Part shown: piece after piece, positions 26,737 through 36,640 of the stretch
How the letters are laid out: each line of letters begins with the position of its first letter
How positions within the stretch are numbered: position 1 is the stretch's first letter
Assembly (NCBI GenBank): GCA_024649995.1
Contig: JANKMX010000001.1
Coordinates: forward strand, 1-64,000
DNA from: Gudongella sp.
GTDB lineage: Bacteria > Bacillota > Clostridia > Tissierellales > Tissierellaceae
Direction of reading: 5' to 3'
DNA: 64,000 nucleotides
Notes under the pieces: generated by a model
Database searches by the model: none
The model's input: only the letters and a program-made list of their open reading frames with translations
Told to the model about the DNA's origin: nothing
Made by a program: the position numbers and the translations under genes

Positions 26737-27300
26737 ATGGATTACAAGGATATAATGGAATTAATGCTGGATACAGATGATGTTACAGTGGGTGGAGGAA
26801 GCGCATCTGCTTTATCAGGTGCCTTAGCTTGTGGATTAATAGGTATGGTATGCAAGCTTTCAACAAAGAAGGATTATGGGATTGCCCCAGAGAGACAATT
26901 GGAAATCGCTAAAGAGCTGGAAGAAATAAGAAATGAATTATTGTCAGGTATTGTTGAGGATGCAAATGCCTATGGTGTAATAATTGATGCTTATAAGTTG
27001 CCCAAGGGAACCGATGAAGAAAAGGAAGCCAGAAAGCAGGCAATTGCAAATGCAGGAATTGTTGGGGCAACAGCTCCAATGAAAAATGCAAAGCTTTGTA
27101 GAAGGGTATATGAAATCGGTCTTGAGCTGGACGGGAAAACTAATCCAAACTGCCATTCGGACCTGGTTATCGGCTACGAGCTGGCAAAGGATGGAGCCAA
27201 TGGCTGTGTTATGAACATTGAAGCTAATCTTCCGCTAGTAAAGGATGAAGCTAAAATTAAGGAATTCAACAATGCCATAAGGGATCTCAAGGTTGATTAA
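26737..27300 (+). CDS. fchA: Formimidoyltetrahydrofolate cyclodeaminase
   Basis: VGGGSASALSGALACGLIGMV; ATG 26737 after AGGAGG. Confidence 0.92.
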   Translation: MDYKDIMELMLDTDDVTVGGGSASALSGALACGLIGMVCKLSTKKDYGIAPERQLEIAKELEEIRNELLSGIVEDANAYGVIIDAYKLPKGTDEEKEARKQAIANAGIVGATAPMKNAKLCRRVYEIGLELDGKTNPNCHSDLVIGYELAKDGANGCVMNIEANLPLVKDEAKIKEFNNAIRDLKVD

Positions 27301-27350
27301 TTGGGTATAGAATAATCAGCTACAGATAAGACTACATTAATAGGACCAAG

Positions 27351-27938
27351 GTGATCAAAGTGAAAGAAAAGATTATAACTAAAGAAGACTTTGTAACAAC
27401 AAAATGGGCTGAAGGAGAAACAACCCAGTTGGCCATCTATACGGAGGATGCAGATTTTGCAGACAGGGATTTTCTATGGAGAATTTCATCGGCAACCTTC
27501 ACAGGTAGGGAATCAACCTTTTCAGATTTCAGTGGATATCAGAGATACCTTCTTCCACTTGAGGGAGAGCTTTTCGTATCCCACAAGGGGTTATATTCCA
27601 GGGAACTGAAAAAGTATGAGGTTGAATACTTTGATGGTGGCTGGGAGACAAGCTCAAAAAACTCACTGGATTGCAGGGACTACAACTTTATTGTAAAGAG
27701 TGGATATCCCGCCAAGCTACAGATCCTTGGTGAAGGTGATAAATATGACTTGAAACCATCGACCATGGTAACATTGTTTTCCACAGAGAATTTTGTTGTT
27801 GAGCTTGGAATGGAGAGGGAGAAGCGTGAAATTGATGGATTCTCACTCTATATTCTGGACATCGATCTGGAAACGGACATCAGACTAACCAGTGCTTCTG
27901 ACCCAGTTATCATAACTGAGTTTGCTGCTGATAAATAA
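27351..27938 (+). CDS. hutD: HutD family protein
   Basis: TTQLAIYTEDADFADRDFLWRISSATFTGRESTFSDFSGYQRYLLPLEGE. Confidence 0.85.
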   Translation: MIKVKEKIITKEDFVTTKWAEGETTQLAIYTEDADFADRDFLWRISSATFTGRESTFSDFSGYQRYLLPLEGELFVSHKGLYSRELKKYEVEYFDGGWETSSKNSLDCRDYNFIVKSGYPAKLQILGEGDKYDLKPSTMVTLFSTENFVVELGMEREKREIDGFSLYILDIDLETDIRLTSASDPVIITEFAADK

Positions 27939-28033
27939 ATTCCAAATAAATGATCAGTTCTGAGAATTTTAGTTTGATAAGGGTATTAGATTACTGCAGG
28001 ATAGTACTTTGTTAAGAGTTGGAGGTGTCTTAA

Positions 28034-28504
28034 ATGCCAAGGATGACAGATATGATTCTGGTTGATGCAAACACTCAGCCGGCCTTGGTTATCCGAGAGA
28101 CGACATCAATTGACAGGCTCCCAAAGGTGATTGGAGATAGCTACGGAAAGCTGGAGGCTTATATGGAGGAGATGGGGGTTTTACCTTCGGGTGTTCCCTT
28201 CATTGCCTATCATAATATGGATATGCAGAATCTGGAGGTTGAAATCGGATTTCCGCTGAAGGATCTACTGCCTGAAAAGAATGAACTGAAGCTTGGAAGC
28301 ATTCCAGGCGGATTAAGGATATTCTGCATGTACAGGGGAGCCTATGACAAGATGGAGGAAACCTACGGAGAGATGTCCCGGTGGATTGGGGAGAATGGAT
28401 TTGTACCAGCGGGACCAGTGTATGAGGAGTATTACAATGATCCAGGATTCCCAGAGGATCAGCTTCTGACAAGGATTGTAATGCTTATAGAGAAAAAGGA
28501 ATAG
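28034..28504 (+). CDS. GyrI-like / effector-binding domain protein
   Basis: About 156 aa GyrI-like small-molecule binding fold pattern, no HTH. Confidence 0.65.
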   Translation: MPRMTDMILVDANTQPALVIRETTSIDRLPKVIGDSYGKLEAYMEEMGVLPSGVPFIAYHNMDMQNLEVEIGFPLKDLLPEKNELKLGSIPGGLRIFCMYRGAYDKMEETYGEMSRWIGENGFVPAGPVYEEYYNDPGFPEDQLLTRIVMLIEKKE

Positions 28505-28516
28505 AATCAAATGAGA

Positions 28517-28556
28517 AGGCTGCAGGATGATAATTTCTGCAGCCTGAATTTTTTTG
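28517..28556 (+). terminator. Rho-independent terminator
   Basis: AGGCTGCAG/CTGCAGCCT + T7. Confidence 0.85.
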
Positions 28557-28675
28557 CAATAAAACCAGTTAAAAAGGAAAAATATTTCATTATCTATTGC
28601 CTTTTAAAGTACTATGGTGTAATTGGAAAAATGGATAAAGCTCATACTGATTTAAAAAAGGAAAGGGGAGATGTG

Positions 28676-29860
28676 ATGAGTACTGAAAAGATCAAGGAGC
28701 TTGCTGAAAAATATTACCCTGAGGTTGTGGAACTGAGGCATTATTTCCATATGTACCCTGAATTGGCATTTGAGGAGGTCAAGACTGCTGCCAAGGTTGC
28801 TGAGACACTGGAGAGGCTTGGAATTGAAGTCCAGACAGGAGTTGCGAAAACAGGTGTCGTCGGACTTATAAGGGGCGGCAAGCCTGGCAAGACAGTGCTC
28901 CTTAGGGCAGATATGGATGCCTTGAAGGTTCAGGAGACAGCAGATGTTCCCTACAAGTCAAAGGTTCCCGGAGTCATGCACTCTTGTGGACACGATGGGC
29001 ATACTGCCGGACTCTTGGGCGCGGCAATGGTACTTAATGATATGAAGGAAGAACTACCCGGGAATGTAAAGCTTGTCTTTCAACCTGCTGAAGAGGAGGA
29101 TGGGGGAGCCCTTCCCATGATTGAGGAGGGCGTTATGGAAAATCCCAAGGTTGACGCGGCCTTTGGATGTCACCTTTGGGGAAATCTTTTGGAGGGGAAG
29201 CTCCAGTTCAAGAAGGGATCCCTTATGGCATCCCCTGATGCATTTGACATTACAATCATAGGCAAGGGAGGACATGCAGCAATGCCCCACCTCTCAATTG
29301 ACCCGGTAGTGATGGCTGCCCAGGTTATCGACCAGACCCAGGCAGTGGTTTCAAGAAGGAAAAGTCCCCTTGCTCCCGCTGTTGTTTCCTTTACAATGGT
29401 TCATGGCGGGGATGCCTACAATGTAATTCCCAATGAGGTCAAGCTGGCCGGTACAATCAGGACCATTGACCACCAGACCAGAAAATGGATCCCAGAGGCC
29501 ATGGAGGCTGTGGTCAAGGGGGTTACAGAGGCTGGTGGAGGAAGCTATGAGTTTTCAGTCAAGAAGAGGTTCCCGCCACTTATAAATGATGATGAAATGA
29601 CTGATGTAGCCATTGATTCCGCTGAAAAGATTGTGGGCAGGGATAATATCACGGTTTCCAAGGAGCCCAACATGGGAGGCGAGGATTTTGCATACTTCGC
29701 ACAGGAAGTGCCATCCTGCTACTTCTTTGTGGGAATAGCAAAGAGCGAAGACGAGCCGGTAAGTCACCACCATCCGGAGTTCCAGTGGAATGACAGGAAC
29801 ATGATCCTATCCATGGAAGCCCTGGCTCAAGTGGCGGTTGATTATTTGAATAGGGATTAA
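28676..29860 (+). CDS. M20 family amidohydrolase/peptidase
   Basis: HYFHMYPELAFEE, LRADMDALKVQE, HSCGHDGHTAGLLGAA, GGEDFAYF. Confidence 0.93.
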   Translation: MSTEKIKELAEKYYPEVVELRHYFHMYPELAFEEVKTAAKVAETLERLGIEVQTGVAKTGVVGLIRGGKPGKTVLLRADMDALKVQETADVPYKSKVPGVMHSCGHDGHTAGLLGAAMVLNDMKEELPGNVKLVFQPAEEEDGGALPMIEEGVMENPKVDAAFGCHLWGNLLEGKLQFKKGSLMASPDAFDITIIGKGGHAAMPHLSIDPVVMAAQVIDQTQAVVSRRKSPLAPAVVSFTMVHGGDAYNVIPNEVKLAGTIRTIDHQTRKWIPEAMEAVVKGVTEAGGGSYEFSVKKRFPPLINDDEMTDVAIDSAEKIVGRDNITVSKEPNMGGEDFAYFAQEVPSCYFFVGIAKSEDEPVSHHHPEFQWNDRNMILSMEALAQVAVDYLNRD

Positions 29861-29876
29861 TTAAGGGGGTTAATTA

Positions 29877-31421
29877 ATGGAAAAAGAGATTAAAAAGACC
29901 AGTCTCATTGAAAGGGTTCTGGATAAGATTGAGAAGGCTGGAAACGCCCTTCCCGACCCTGTAACAATATTCTTTATAATAAGTGTAGCAGTACTACTTA
30001 TTTCGTGGATTGCATCCCGTGCAGGTGTCTCTGTTGTACACCCTTCAACCCAGGAAACAGTTCATGTTGTGAATCTTATTACAAAAGAGGGACTACAGAG
30101 GGTGTTTATGAATGTGGTTGGAAACTTCCAAGGCTATCCACCACTAGGTCTTGTTTTGGTCGTTATGCTTGGTGCAGGAGTTGCTGAAAAATCAGGCTTG
30201 ATTGGCGCAGCCATGAGACACTCCATCAAGAAGATACCGCCAAGTATGGTATCTGTTGCAATAATAGCAATTGGTGTTATAGCAAACGCATTTGGCGATG
30301 CCGGACTTATCGTTCTTCCTCCTCTTGCAGGTCTTGTGTTCCTTATGATTGGGAGACATCCACTCATTGGTATGTTTGCAGCCTATGCGGGGGTGGCAGG
30401 AGGTTTTGCAGCCAATATCATGGTTAACATGTCCGATGTTCTGGCAGCAAGCTTTACTATCCCAGCAGCACAGGTAATAGACCCAAGCTATCAGGGAACT
30501 CCTGCAATGAATCTATACTTTATAATGGCCTCAGTGCCAATGCTGGTTGTCTTGGGAGCCCTGGTTACTGAGAAGGTTGTTGCTCCAAGATTTCCTTCCT
30601 ATGAGCCCACTGAGGAGCTTGCCATGGAGATGGAGGTTGAGGAGAATGAAAAGGAGCCAAAGGGTCTGAAATGGGCAGGGATATCATTTCTTGCAATGCT
30701 TCTTGCAATAGTTCTTTTAAGTATAGGTGAGAATGCATTCATGGCAGATCCGACAACTGGTTCCATACTTGCCTATGCATCACCCCTTATGCAGGGAATT
30801 GTTCCATTGATTACTGTAATATTTTTTGTTCCTGGCATTGTATATGGAAAAATCACCGGATCCATCAAGAATGACAAGGAAGCTGCAAAGATGATGGGAG
30901 AATCAATGAGGGACATGGGACCATACATAGTCCTTGCCTTTGTGGCATCTCAGTTCCTTGCCTACTTCAACTGGAGCAACCTGGGAATTGTACTTTCAGT
31001 CAAGGGAGCGGAATCTCTTAAGGCAGCAGGTCTTACAGGAATCGGACTTATCGTTGGTTTTATTGTGATCTCGTCCCTGATAAACATTTTTGTCGGAAGT
31101 GCATCTGCTAAATGGGCCATCATGGCACCAATATTTGTGCCAATGTTCATGCTTCTTGAGTTTGATCCGGCACTATCACAGATGGCATACAGGATAGGTG
31201 ACTCAATAACAAATCCACTAACACCTCTGCTACCATACTTTCCAATCCTTCTTGCATTTGCCAAGAAGTATGACAAGAATGTGGGAATGGGGACCATGAT
31301 TTCTAACATGCTTCCTTACTCTGTGGTGTTTTTCGTAATGTGGACCGTACTTTTGATCATTTTCATGCTATTCAACATTCCACTTGGACCAGGTGGGGGA
31401 ATATACTATACAATTCCATAG
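29877..31421 (+). CDS. AbgT family transporter
   Basis: GNALPDPVTIFFIIS, AYAGVAGGFAANIMVNMSDVLAASFT, GSASAKWAIMAPIFVPM. Confidence 0.92.
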   Translation: MEKEIKKTSLIERVLDKIEKAGNALPDPVTIFFIISVAVLLISWIASRAGVSVVHPSTQETVHVVNLITKEGLQRVFMNVVGNFQGYPPLGLVLVVMLGAGVAEKSGLIGAAMRHSIKKIPPSMVSVAIIAIGVIANAFGDAGLIVLPPLAGLVFLMIGRHPLIGMFAAYAGVAGGFAANIMVNMSDVLAASFTIPAAQVIDPSYQGTPAMNLYFIMASVPMLVVLGALVTEKVVAPRFPSYEPTEELAMEMEVEENEKEPKGLKWAGISFLAMLLAIVLLSIGENAFMADPTTGSILAYASPLMQGIVPLITVIFFVPGIVYGKITGSIKNDKEAAKMMGESMRDMGPYIVLAFVASQFLAYFNWSNLGIVLSVKGAESLKAAGLTGIGLIVGFIVISSLINIFVGSASAKWAIMAPIFVPMFMLLEFDPALSQMAYRIGDSITNPLTPLLPYFPILLAFAKKYDKNVGMGTMISNMLPYSVVFFVMWTVLLIIFMLFNIPLGPGGGIYYTIP

Positions 31422-31427
31422 GAACAA

Positions 31428-31465
31428 AAAATCCGTACCTTCCAGCTGTTGAAGGTACGGTTTTT
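31428..31465. terminator. Bidirectional terminator
   Basis: CCGTACCTTC/GAAGGTACGG with flanking A/T tracts. Confidence 0.85.
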
Positions 31466-31467
31466 CT

Positions 31468-31803
31468 TTAAAGCTTGTCTATTTTTGCTGCAAGGATAAA
31501 GTCATTCTCGTGAAGTCCCTTGATCTTGTGGGTCATAAGCTTAACCTTAAGCTTGCCCCAGGATACAGTAAGGGTAGGGTGATGGCCCTCCTCCTCTGCA
31601 AGCTCTGCAATCCTGTTTGCAAAGTTCATTGCTCCCATGAAGTCGTCGAACTTGAAGGTTTTCTGGATGGACTTGTCATCCTCGCTGCTCCAGTCTTCCT
31701 CAAGGTCCTTAAGCATGTTCTTTATCTCCTCTGGCTGAAGGGGAATTGCTCCAACTTCACAGGGGGTACATTTTTTATTTGAAAGATCGCTCAAACTGAA
31801 CAC
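31468..31803 (-). CDS. 4a-hydroxytetrahydrobiopterin dehydratase (pterin carbinolamine dehydratase)
   Basis: FKFDDFMGAMNFANRIAELAEEEGHHPTLTVSWGKLKVKLMTH. Confidence 0.92.
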   Translation of the reverse strand: MFSLSDLSNKKCTPCEVGAIPLQPEEIKNMLKDLEEDWSSEDDKSIQKTFKFDDFMGAMNFANRIAELAEEEGHHPTLTVSWGKLKVKLMTHKIKGLHENDFILAAKIDKL

Positions 31804-31920
31804 CTCCTTTGTCCTCTAAACCATACTTACCCAGAAATGGTCTGAATTATTGAAATAGTGTTCATTTACTCTGCCAATTAGGCTCACCCTTGTGATATAA
31901 TCTACTTAATTGAGTAATAA

Positions 31921-32442
31921 TTGAGAGGAGATGGCTTGATGGATAGAATAGAAACGAGAATAGAAGATGTTACACTGAGATTGGCAAAGGAAGAGGACCT
32001 TTCCTTGATACTTAGGTTCATTAAGGAGCTGGCTGACTACGAGAAGCTGCTTCACGAGGTTATTGCCACTGAGGAGATATTGAGGGAGAGCCTTTTTGTA
32101 AGGAAAGCTGCTGAGGTTGTCATTGCAGAATACAAGGATGAGCCTGTGGGCTTTGCCCTTTTTTTCCATAATTTCTCAACCTTCCTTGGAAGACCGGGAC
32201 TCTATCTTGAGGATTTATACGTCAGACCTGAGATGAGGGGAAAAGGCATAGGAAAGCTACTCCTTTCATACCTTGCAAAGCTTGCCCTTGATAGGGGCTG
32301 TGGCCGATTTGAGTGGTGGTGCCTGGACTGGAACAAATCATCCATAGACTTTTACAAGAGCATCGGAGCCATTCCAATGGACGAGTGGACGGTATACAGA
32401 GTCTGCGACAAGGCCCTTGAGGACCTGGCAGAGGAATTTTAG
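31921..32442 (+). CDS. GNAT family N-acetyltransferase
   Basis: LEDLYVRPEMRGKGIGKLLLSYLAKLALDRGCGRFEWWCLDWN. Confidence 0.92.
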   Translation: MRGDGLMDRIETRIEDVTLRLAKEEDLSLILRFIKELADYEKLLHEVIATEEILRESLFVRKAAEVVIAEYKDEPVGFALFFHNFSTFLGRPGLYLEDLYVRPEMRGKGIGKLLLSYLAKLALDRGCGRFEWWCLDWNKSSIDFYKSIGAIPMDEWTVYRVCDKALEDLAEEF

Positions 32443-32457
32443 CAGGGAGGAGAAGAA

Positions 32458-33063
32458 TTGAGACTATATATAACAAGACACGGACAGACCCAGTGGAACA
32501 CCGAGGGTAGGCTTCAGGGCTGGATGAATTCACCCTTGACACCAAGAGGGTTGAAGGGGGCAGAACAGCTTAGGGACGAATTGAAGGGCATTGATTTTGA
32601 CGCCATTTTCACCAGCGACCAGTACAGGGCGGTTAAGACCGCGGAGATTGTAGCTGGAGATAGAGATATTGAGATAAACAAGATCATGGAGTTCAGGGAG
32701 ATTGGCTTTGGACAGTGGGAAGGAATGAAGCTTGTGGACATCAAGAAGAAGTATGCCAGGGAGTTTGACAACTACATGAACAAGCCTATGGAGTATAAAT
32801 CCTACGGCGGAGAATCCATTGACCAGCTCTTTGAAAGGGTAGAAAAGGGACTTCAGATTGTTGTTGATTCAGGTTTTGAAAATGCTCTGATTGTAGCCCA
32901 CGGTGTAACCATAAAGGCCTTGGTTACAGTACTTAAGGGATTGCCAAGGGCTTCAATCTCAAAGCTTCCAGTCTTTCCTGGGACATCACTGAGCATCTTT
33001 CATAGGATCGGAGAGGTCTGGGAAGTGGAGCTTGAAGGTGACACATCGCATTTCGGAAATTGA
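32458..33063 (+). CDS. Histidine phosphatase family protein
   Basis: LYITRHGQTQWNTEGRLQGWMNSPLT...ALIVAHGVTI. Confidence 0.93.
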   Translation: MRLYITRHGQTQWNTEGRLQGWMNSPLTPRGLKGAEQLRDELKGIDFDAIFTSDQYRAVKTAEIVAGDRDIEINKIMEFREIGFGQWEGMKLVDIKKKYAREFDNYMNKPMEYKSYGGESIDQLFERVEKGLQIVVDSGFENALIVAHGVTIKALVTVLKGLPRASISKLPVFPGTSLSIFHRIGEVWEVELEGDTSHFGN

Positions 33064-33080
33064 TGTAAGGGGGTAACAAT

Positions 33081-33476
33081 ATGGATGCTTTCAATATAAT
33101 CAGTATGGTTTTCTTTCTGTTTCCCTTCCTTTTTTTCGTATTTTTTGTGGTAGTGGTTATTAGGATAATCAAGAGTTTTTCCCATTTGAATACAAGCACA
33201 AGGCAGCCTACCCTGAACGTAAATGCAAGGGTGGTAGGTAAGAGGGAAGACTACAGAAGATTTTCCAAAGGAAACAGAAGCCATCCGCTGGATACAGGAC
33301 GATCCATATATTTTGTAACCTTTGAATTTGACAGCGGAGACAGGCTGGAGTTTCGGGTAAGCAGGGAGGAATATGAGCTGATGTATGAAGGTGACGAAGG
33401 TATCCTCGTGTTTCAAGGGATTATTTTTCACAGCTTTGACAGATATAGCGATTATAACGGAAGGGATGGAAGGTAA
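33081..33476 (+). CDS. DUF2500-like membrane protein
   Basis: N-terminal TM then ARVVGKREDYRR...YFVTFEFDSGDRLEFRVSREEYELMYEGDEG. Confidence 0.75.
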   Translation: MDAFNIISMVFFLFPFLFFVFFVVVVIRIIKSFSHLNTSTRQPTLNVNARVVGKREDYRRFSKGNRSHPLDTGRSIYFVTFEFDSGDRLEFRVSREEYELMYEGDEGILVFQGIIFHSFDRYSDYNGRDGR

Positions 33477-34084
33477 TGAAAAACGGAAACAGCATAATGG
33501 GGGAGATTTTCAGCTGGATATTGTCCCTTGGAGTGGCGCTTTTAGTGGCTTTGTTTATAATATCAAACATAGTCTCCATGACTATGGTCATGGAGCAGTC
33601 AATGGAGCCAACCTTCAGTCAGGGAGACAGGCTTATTGTAAACAGGGTGGGGTACTTCTTTACAGACCCTGAAAGGGGTGAAGTGGTAATATTTGACAAG
33701 AATCCAATAGAAAAGGGAATCATAAGGAATATGCTAAACGAGATAGATGACATCAGAAACAGCCTGAAGTTCAGGCTTACTGGAAGCGCGGAGAAGAATC
33801 TGCTTATCAAGAGAGTTATTGCAGTTGGTGGAAACCAGGTTGAGCTGGTTGAAGGTCAAGTTTTTGTAAACGGAGAGAAGCTGGCGGAGCCATATCTTGA
33901 TACAATGACCTACTCAAGGGGAGAGACAAGCTGGAACGTGCCTGAAGGCAAGCTGTTTGTTCTTGGGGACAACAGGGAAAACAGCCTTGACAGCCGTGTG
34001 CTTGGTTTTATTGACACCCAGCAGGTAAAGGGCAAGGTTGTCTTTAGAATATTTCCATTCAGCGAAATTGGTTCAATAGATTAA
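33476..34084 (+). CDS. lepB: Signal peptidase I
   Basis: VMEQSMEPTFSQGDRLIVNRV, LIKRVIAVGGNQVEL, LGDNRENSLDSR. Confidence 0.92.
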   Translation: MKNGNSIMGEIFSWILSLGVALLVALFIISNIVSMTMVMEQSMEPTFSQGDRLIVNRVGYFFTDPERGEVVIFDKNPIEKGIIRNMLNEIDDIRNSLKFRLTGSAEKNLLIKRVIAVGGNQVELVEGQVFVNGEKLAEPYLDTMTYSRGETSWNVPEGKLFVLGDNRENSLDSRVLGFIDTQQVKGKVVFRIFPFSEIGSID

Positions 34085-34104
34085 AATATCCAGGGGGTAT
34101 CGTT

Positions 34105-35085
34105 ATGAAAATGCCTGAAAGAATAAGATTGGCAAATCTGCCGACAAAAATTGAAAAGCTGGAAAGACTTAGCCAGAATCTGGGCAAGAACATCTGGATA
34201 AAACGGGATGACCAGACTGGAATGGAGGTATCTGGAAACAAGGTAAGAAAGCTTGAGTTTGCAGTTAGGGAAGCTCTTGACCAGGACTGCAACCATCTAA
34301 TCACCTGTGGGGGAATCCAATCAAACCACGCCAGGGCAACTGCAGCGGTTGCTGCAAAGCTTGGAATGGGCTGCACCCTCGTCCTAAGAGGCGAGGATGG
34401 GGAGGACCGGGAAGGAAATCTTTTCCTTGAGACCCTTATGGGTGCAGAGGTTGTCTTTATAACCCCAGAGGAGTTTGAGGAGTCTCTTGATGGGATAATG
34501 GAGGGAATAAGGGATGACCTTGCCCGGGATGGGAAAAAGGGCTACATACTTCCCGTAGGTTCATCAAATGGAATAGGCTCATTTGGATACCTTAATGCAT
34601 ACCAGGAGATAGAAGACCAGGAAAGAGACCTGGGATTCAGTTTTGATGCAATTGTTGCGACCGTGGGTTCAGGTGGAACCTTTGCAGGCCTTTATGCGGG
34701 AAACCTGCTTAGTGGAGATAAAAGGGACGTTCTTGGAATCAACATCTCCTCAACGGCAGAGTATTTCAGGGAAAGGGTTTGTGATCTTCTCCATGAGATG
34801 AAGGAATACACTGAAATACCATTTGTGATTAAGGAAGAGGACATACAGATAATTGACGGCTATCCTGGTCTTGGCTATGCGATGAGCAGGGACGAGGAGC
34901 TGGAGTTCATCAAGTGGCTTGCAAGGCTTGAGGGACTTGTCCTTGATCCTGTCTACACCGGGAAGGCCATGTATGGTCTGGTTCAGGAGATAAGAATGGG
35001 AAATCTGGACAAGTATGATAACATACTGTTCATTCACACAGGGGGCATCTTTGGTTGGACACGGGAGGGGAGAGGCAGAGTATGA
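34105..35085 (+). CDS. D-cysteine desulfhydrase / ACC deaminase family PLP enzyme
   Basis: IWIKRDDQTGMEVSGNKVRKLEF, CGGIQSNHARATAAVAAKLG. Confidence 0.88.
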   Translation: MKMPERIRLANLPTKIEKLERLSQNLGKNIWIKRDDQTGMEVSGNKVRKLEFAVREALDQDCNHLITCGGIQSNHARATAAVAAKLGMGCTLVLRGEDGEDREGNLFLETLMGAEVVFITPEEFEESLDGIMEGIRDDLARDGKKGYILPVGSSNGIGSFGYLNAYQEIEDQERDLGFSFDAIVATVGSGGTFAGLYAGNLLSGDKRDVLGINISSTAEYFRERVCDLLHEMKEYTEIPFVIKEEDIQIIDGYPGLGYAMSRDEELEFIKWLARLEGLVLDPVYTGKAMYGLVQEIRMGNLDKYDNILFIHTGGIFGWTREGRGRV

Positions 35086-36245
35086 GGATAGAGTGGAATA
35101 TTAGATATCTTACCATAGCTGCTTATTCACTGGTGGTCATATGCCTTAGCATAGTCTTTTATCTGATTGCTTCTGATATCACCGTGTTCGGTGAAAAGGT
35201 GTCGGCTTTTATGGGCTCACTGCATCCAATAATAATCGGTGCTGTAATGGCATACCTCTTCAATTTCATCCTTGAGATAATTGAAAGGCATATCACAGGA
35301 CCAATCATGAAAAAGAGCAAGATGAAAAAGCTCGGACGGGCATTGGGAATAATAATAACCTATGCAATAATTGGAACACTGGGCTATCTTTTTGCAATAA
35401 TTGTGATGCCCCAGCTAATAGCATCAATTGCTAGGCTCGTAACCCTTGTAACAGACAATTTTGACAACATATCAATGTGGGTGACTGACCAGATTCAAAG
35501 CCTGCACATCAGGGAGGACTACCTCCAATATATCGTAGACTGGTGGAACGGAGTGCTTGACAATGCTTTGGGATTTGTGACAGGGCTGATTCCGGTAATC
35601 GGAAGTATAGTTGGCGTCGTGCTTGAGAGTATTTGGAATATTGCAATCGGTCTTGTGGTATCCGTCTACCTGCTATTTGACAAGGACAGGTTCAGGGCTC
35701 TCGGAAGAAAGGTTACCTATTCCATCTTCCATGGACCCAGGGCAAACAGGACCCTGGAGCTGGCAAGAAGGGCTGATACAATATTCGGTAGGTTTCTTAG
35801 CGGGAAAATCCTGGATTCATTTATTATTGGGATTCTGACCTATATAATCCTGTTGATTTTCCACATGCCATTTCCGATCCTTGTATCCTTTATTATAGGG
35901 GTCACAAACATCATACCTTTCTTTGGACCATTTATTGGAGCGGTGCCTGCAGTTTTCATAATAGCAATTGTTTCACCAATTCAGGCACTTTGGTTTATAG
36001 TTATAGTAATCTTGATCCAGCAGTTTGACGGGAATATCCTTGGTCCTAAGATTCTTGGGGACTCCCTTGGGATATCGGCATTCTGGATACTTTTCTCACT
36101 TCTAGTTGCAGGAAAGCTTCTGGGCTTTGTGGGACTGATAATAGGAGTACCTCTCTTTGTGTTCATCTACTCGGTTATAAAAGACAATGTGGAGAGACGT
36201 TTGGCAAAGAAGGGTCTTCCAATAGAGACCAGGGAGTACTTCTAG
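35082..36245 (+). CDS. AI-2E family transporter
   Basis: Multi-TM; GVTNIIPFFGPFIGAVPAVFI, QQFDGNILGPKILGDSLGISAFWILFSLLVAG; ATGA overlap with preceding stop. Confidence 0.9.
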   Translation: MRIEWNIRYLTIAAYSLVVICLSIVFYLIASDITVFGEKVSAFMGSLHPIIIGAVMAYLFNFILEIIERHITGPIMKKSKMKKLGRALGIIITYAIIGTLGYLFAIIVMPQLIASIARLVTLVTDNFDNISMWVTDQIQSLHIREDYLQYIVDWWNGVLDNALGFVTGLIPVIGSIVGVVLESIWNIAIGLVVSVYLLFDKDRFRALGRKVTYSIFHGPRANRTLELARRADTIFGRFLSGKILDSFIIGILTYIILLIFHMPFPILVSFIIGVTNIIPFFGPFIGAVPAVFIIAIVSPIQALWFIVIVILIQQFDGNILGPKILGDSLGISAFWILFSLLVAGKLLGFVGLIIGVPLFVFIYSVIKDNVERRLAKKGLPIETREYF

Positions 36246-36562
36246 GACCTTTTCAGGGATGCCAGGGTGTGTCTTAGCATCATCACTGGATGGTAAAATA
36301 GCATCCTTGGGGCTGAATGCCTCATGACTAGCCGAATCTTTTCCCGGTGGTCCCCATCGTAGCAGTGGACCTGGCAGGAGGAGCAGAAGGTCTTGTCTTC
36401 ACCGAAGGGACAGGAATCCAATCTTTCCATGGAGTATTCCTTAATGTCAAGGTACTCTTCCATGGTCAGGGTGTTTTCCCCTCCTTTATGGTAGAGGTCA
36501 ATCATAAGTGATACTATTTCCTTTTCTCTTGAGATCTTCTTGTTTGTGGACTTGTTTTCCAT
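36242..36562 (-). CDS. Nitrous oxide-stimulated promoter (YgbA) family protein
   Basis: EKEIVSLMIDLYHKGGE...CPFGEDKTFCSSCQVHCYDGDHREKIRLVMRHSAPRMLFYHPVM. Confidence 0.85.
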   Translation of the reverse strand: MENKSTNKKISREKEIVSLMIDLYHKGGENTLTMEEYLDIKEYSMERLDSCPFGEDKTFCSSCQVHCYDGDHREKIRLVMRHSAPRMLFYHPVMMLRHTLASLKRS

Positions 36563-36640
36563 GAGAACACCTCCTGGGTAACGGATATATGATTATTATA
36601 GCATTTTAACAGACTAAATTGAACATAGAAGGAGCAAGGA

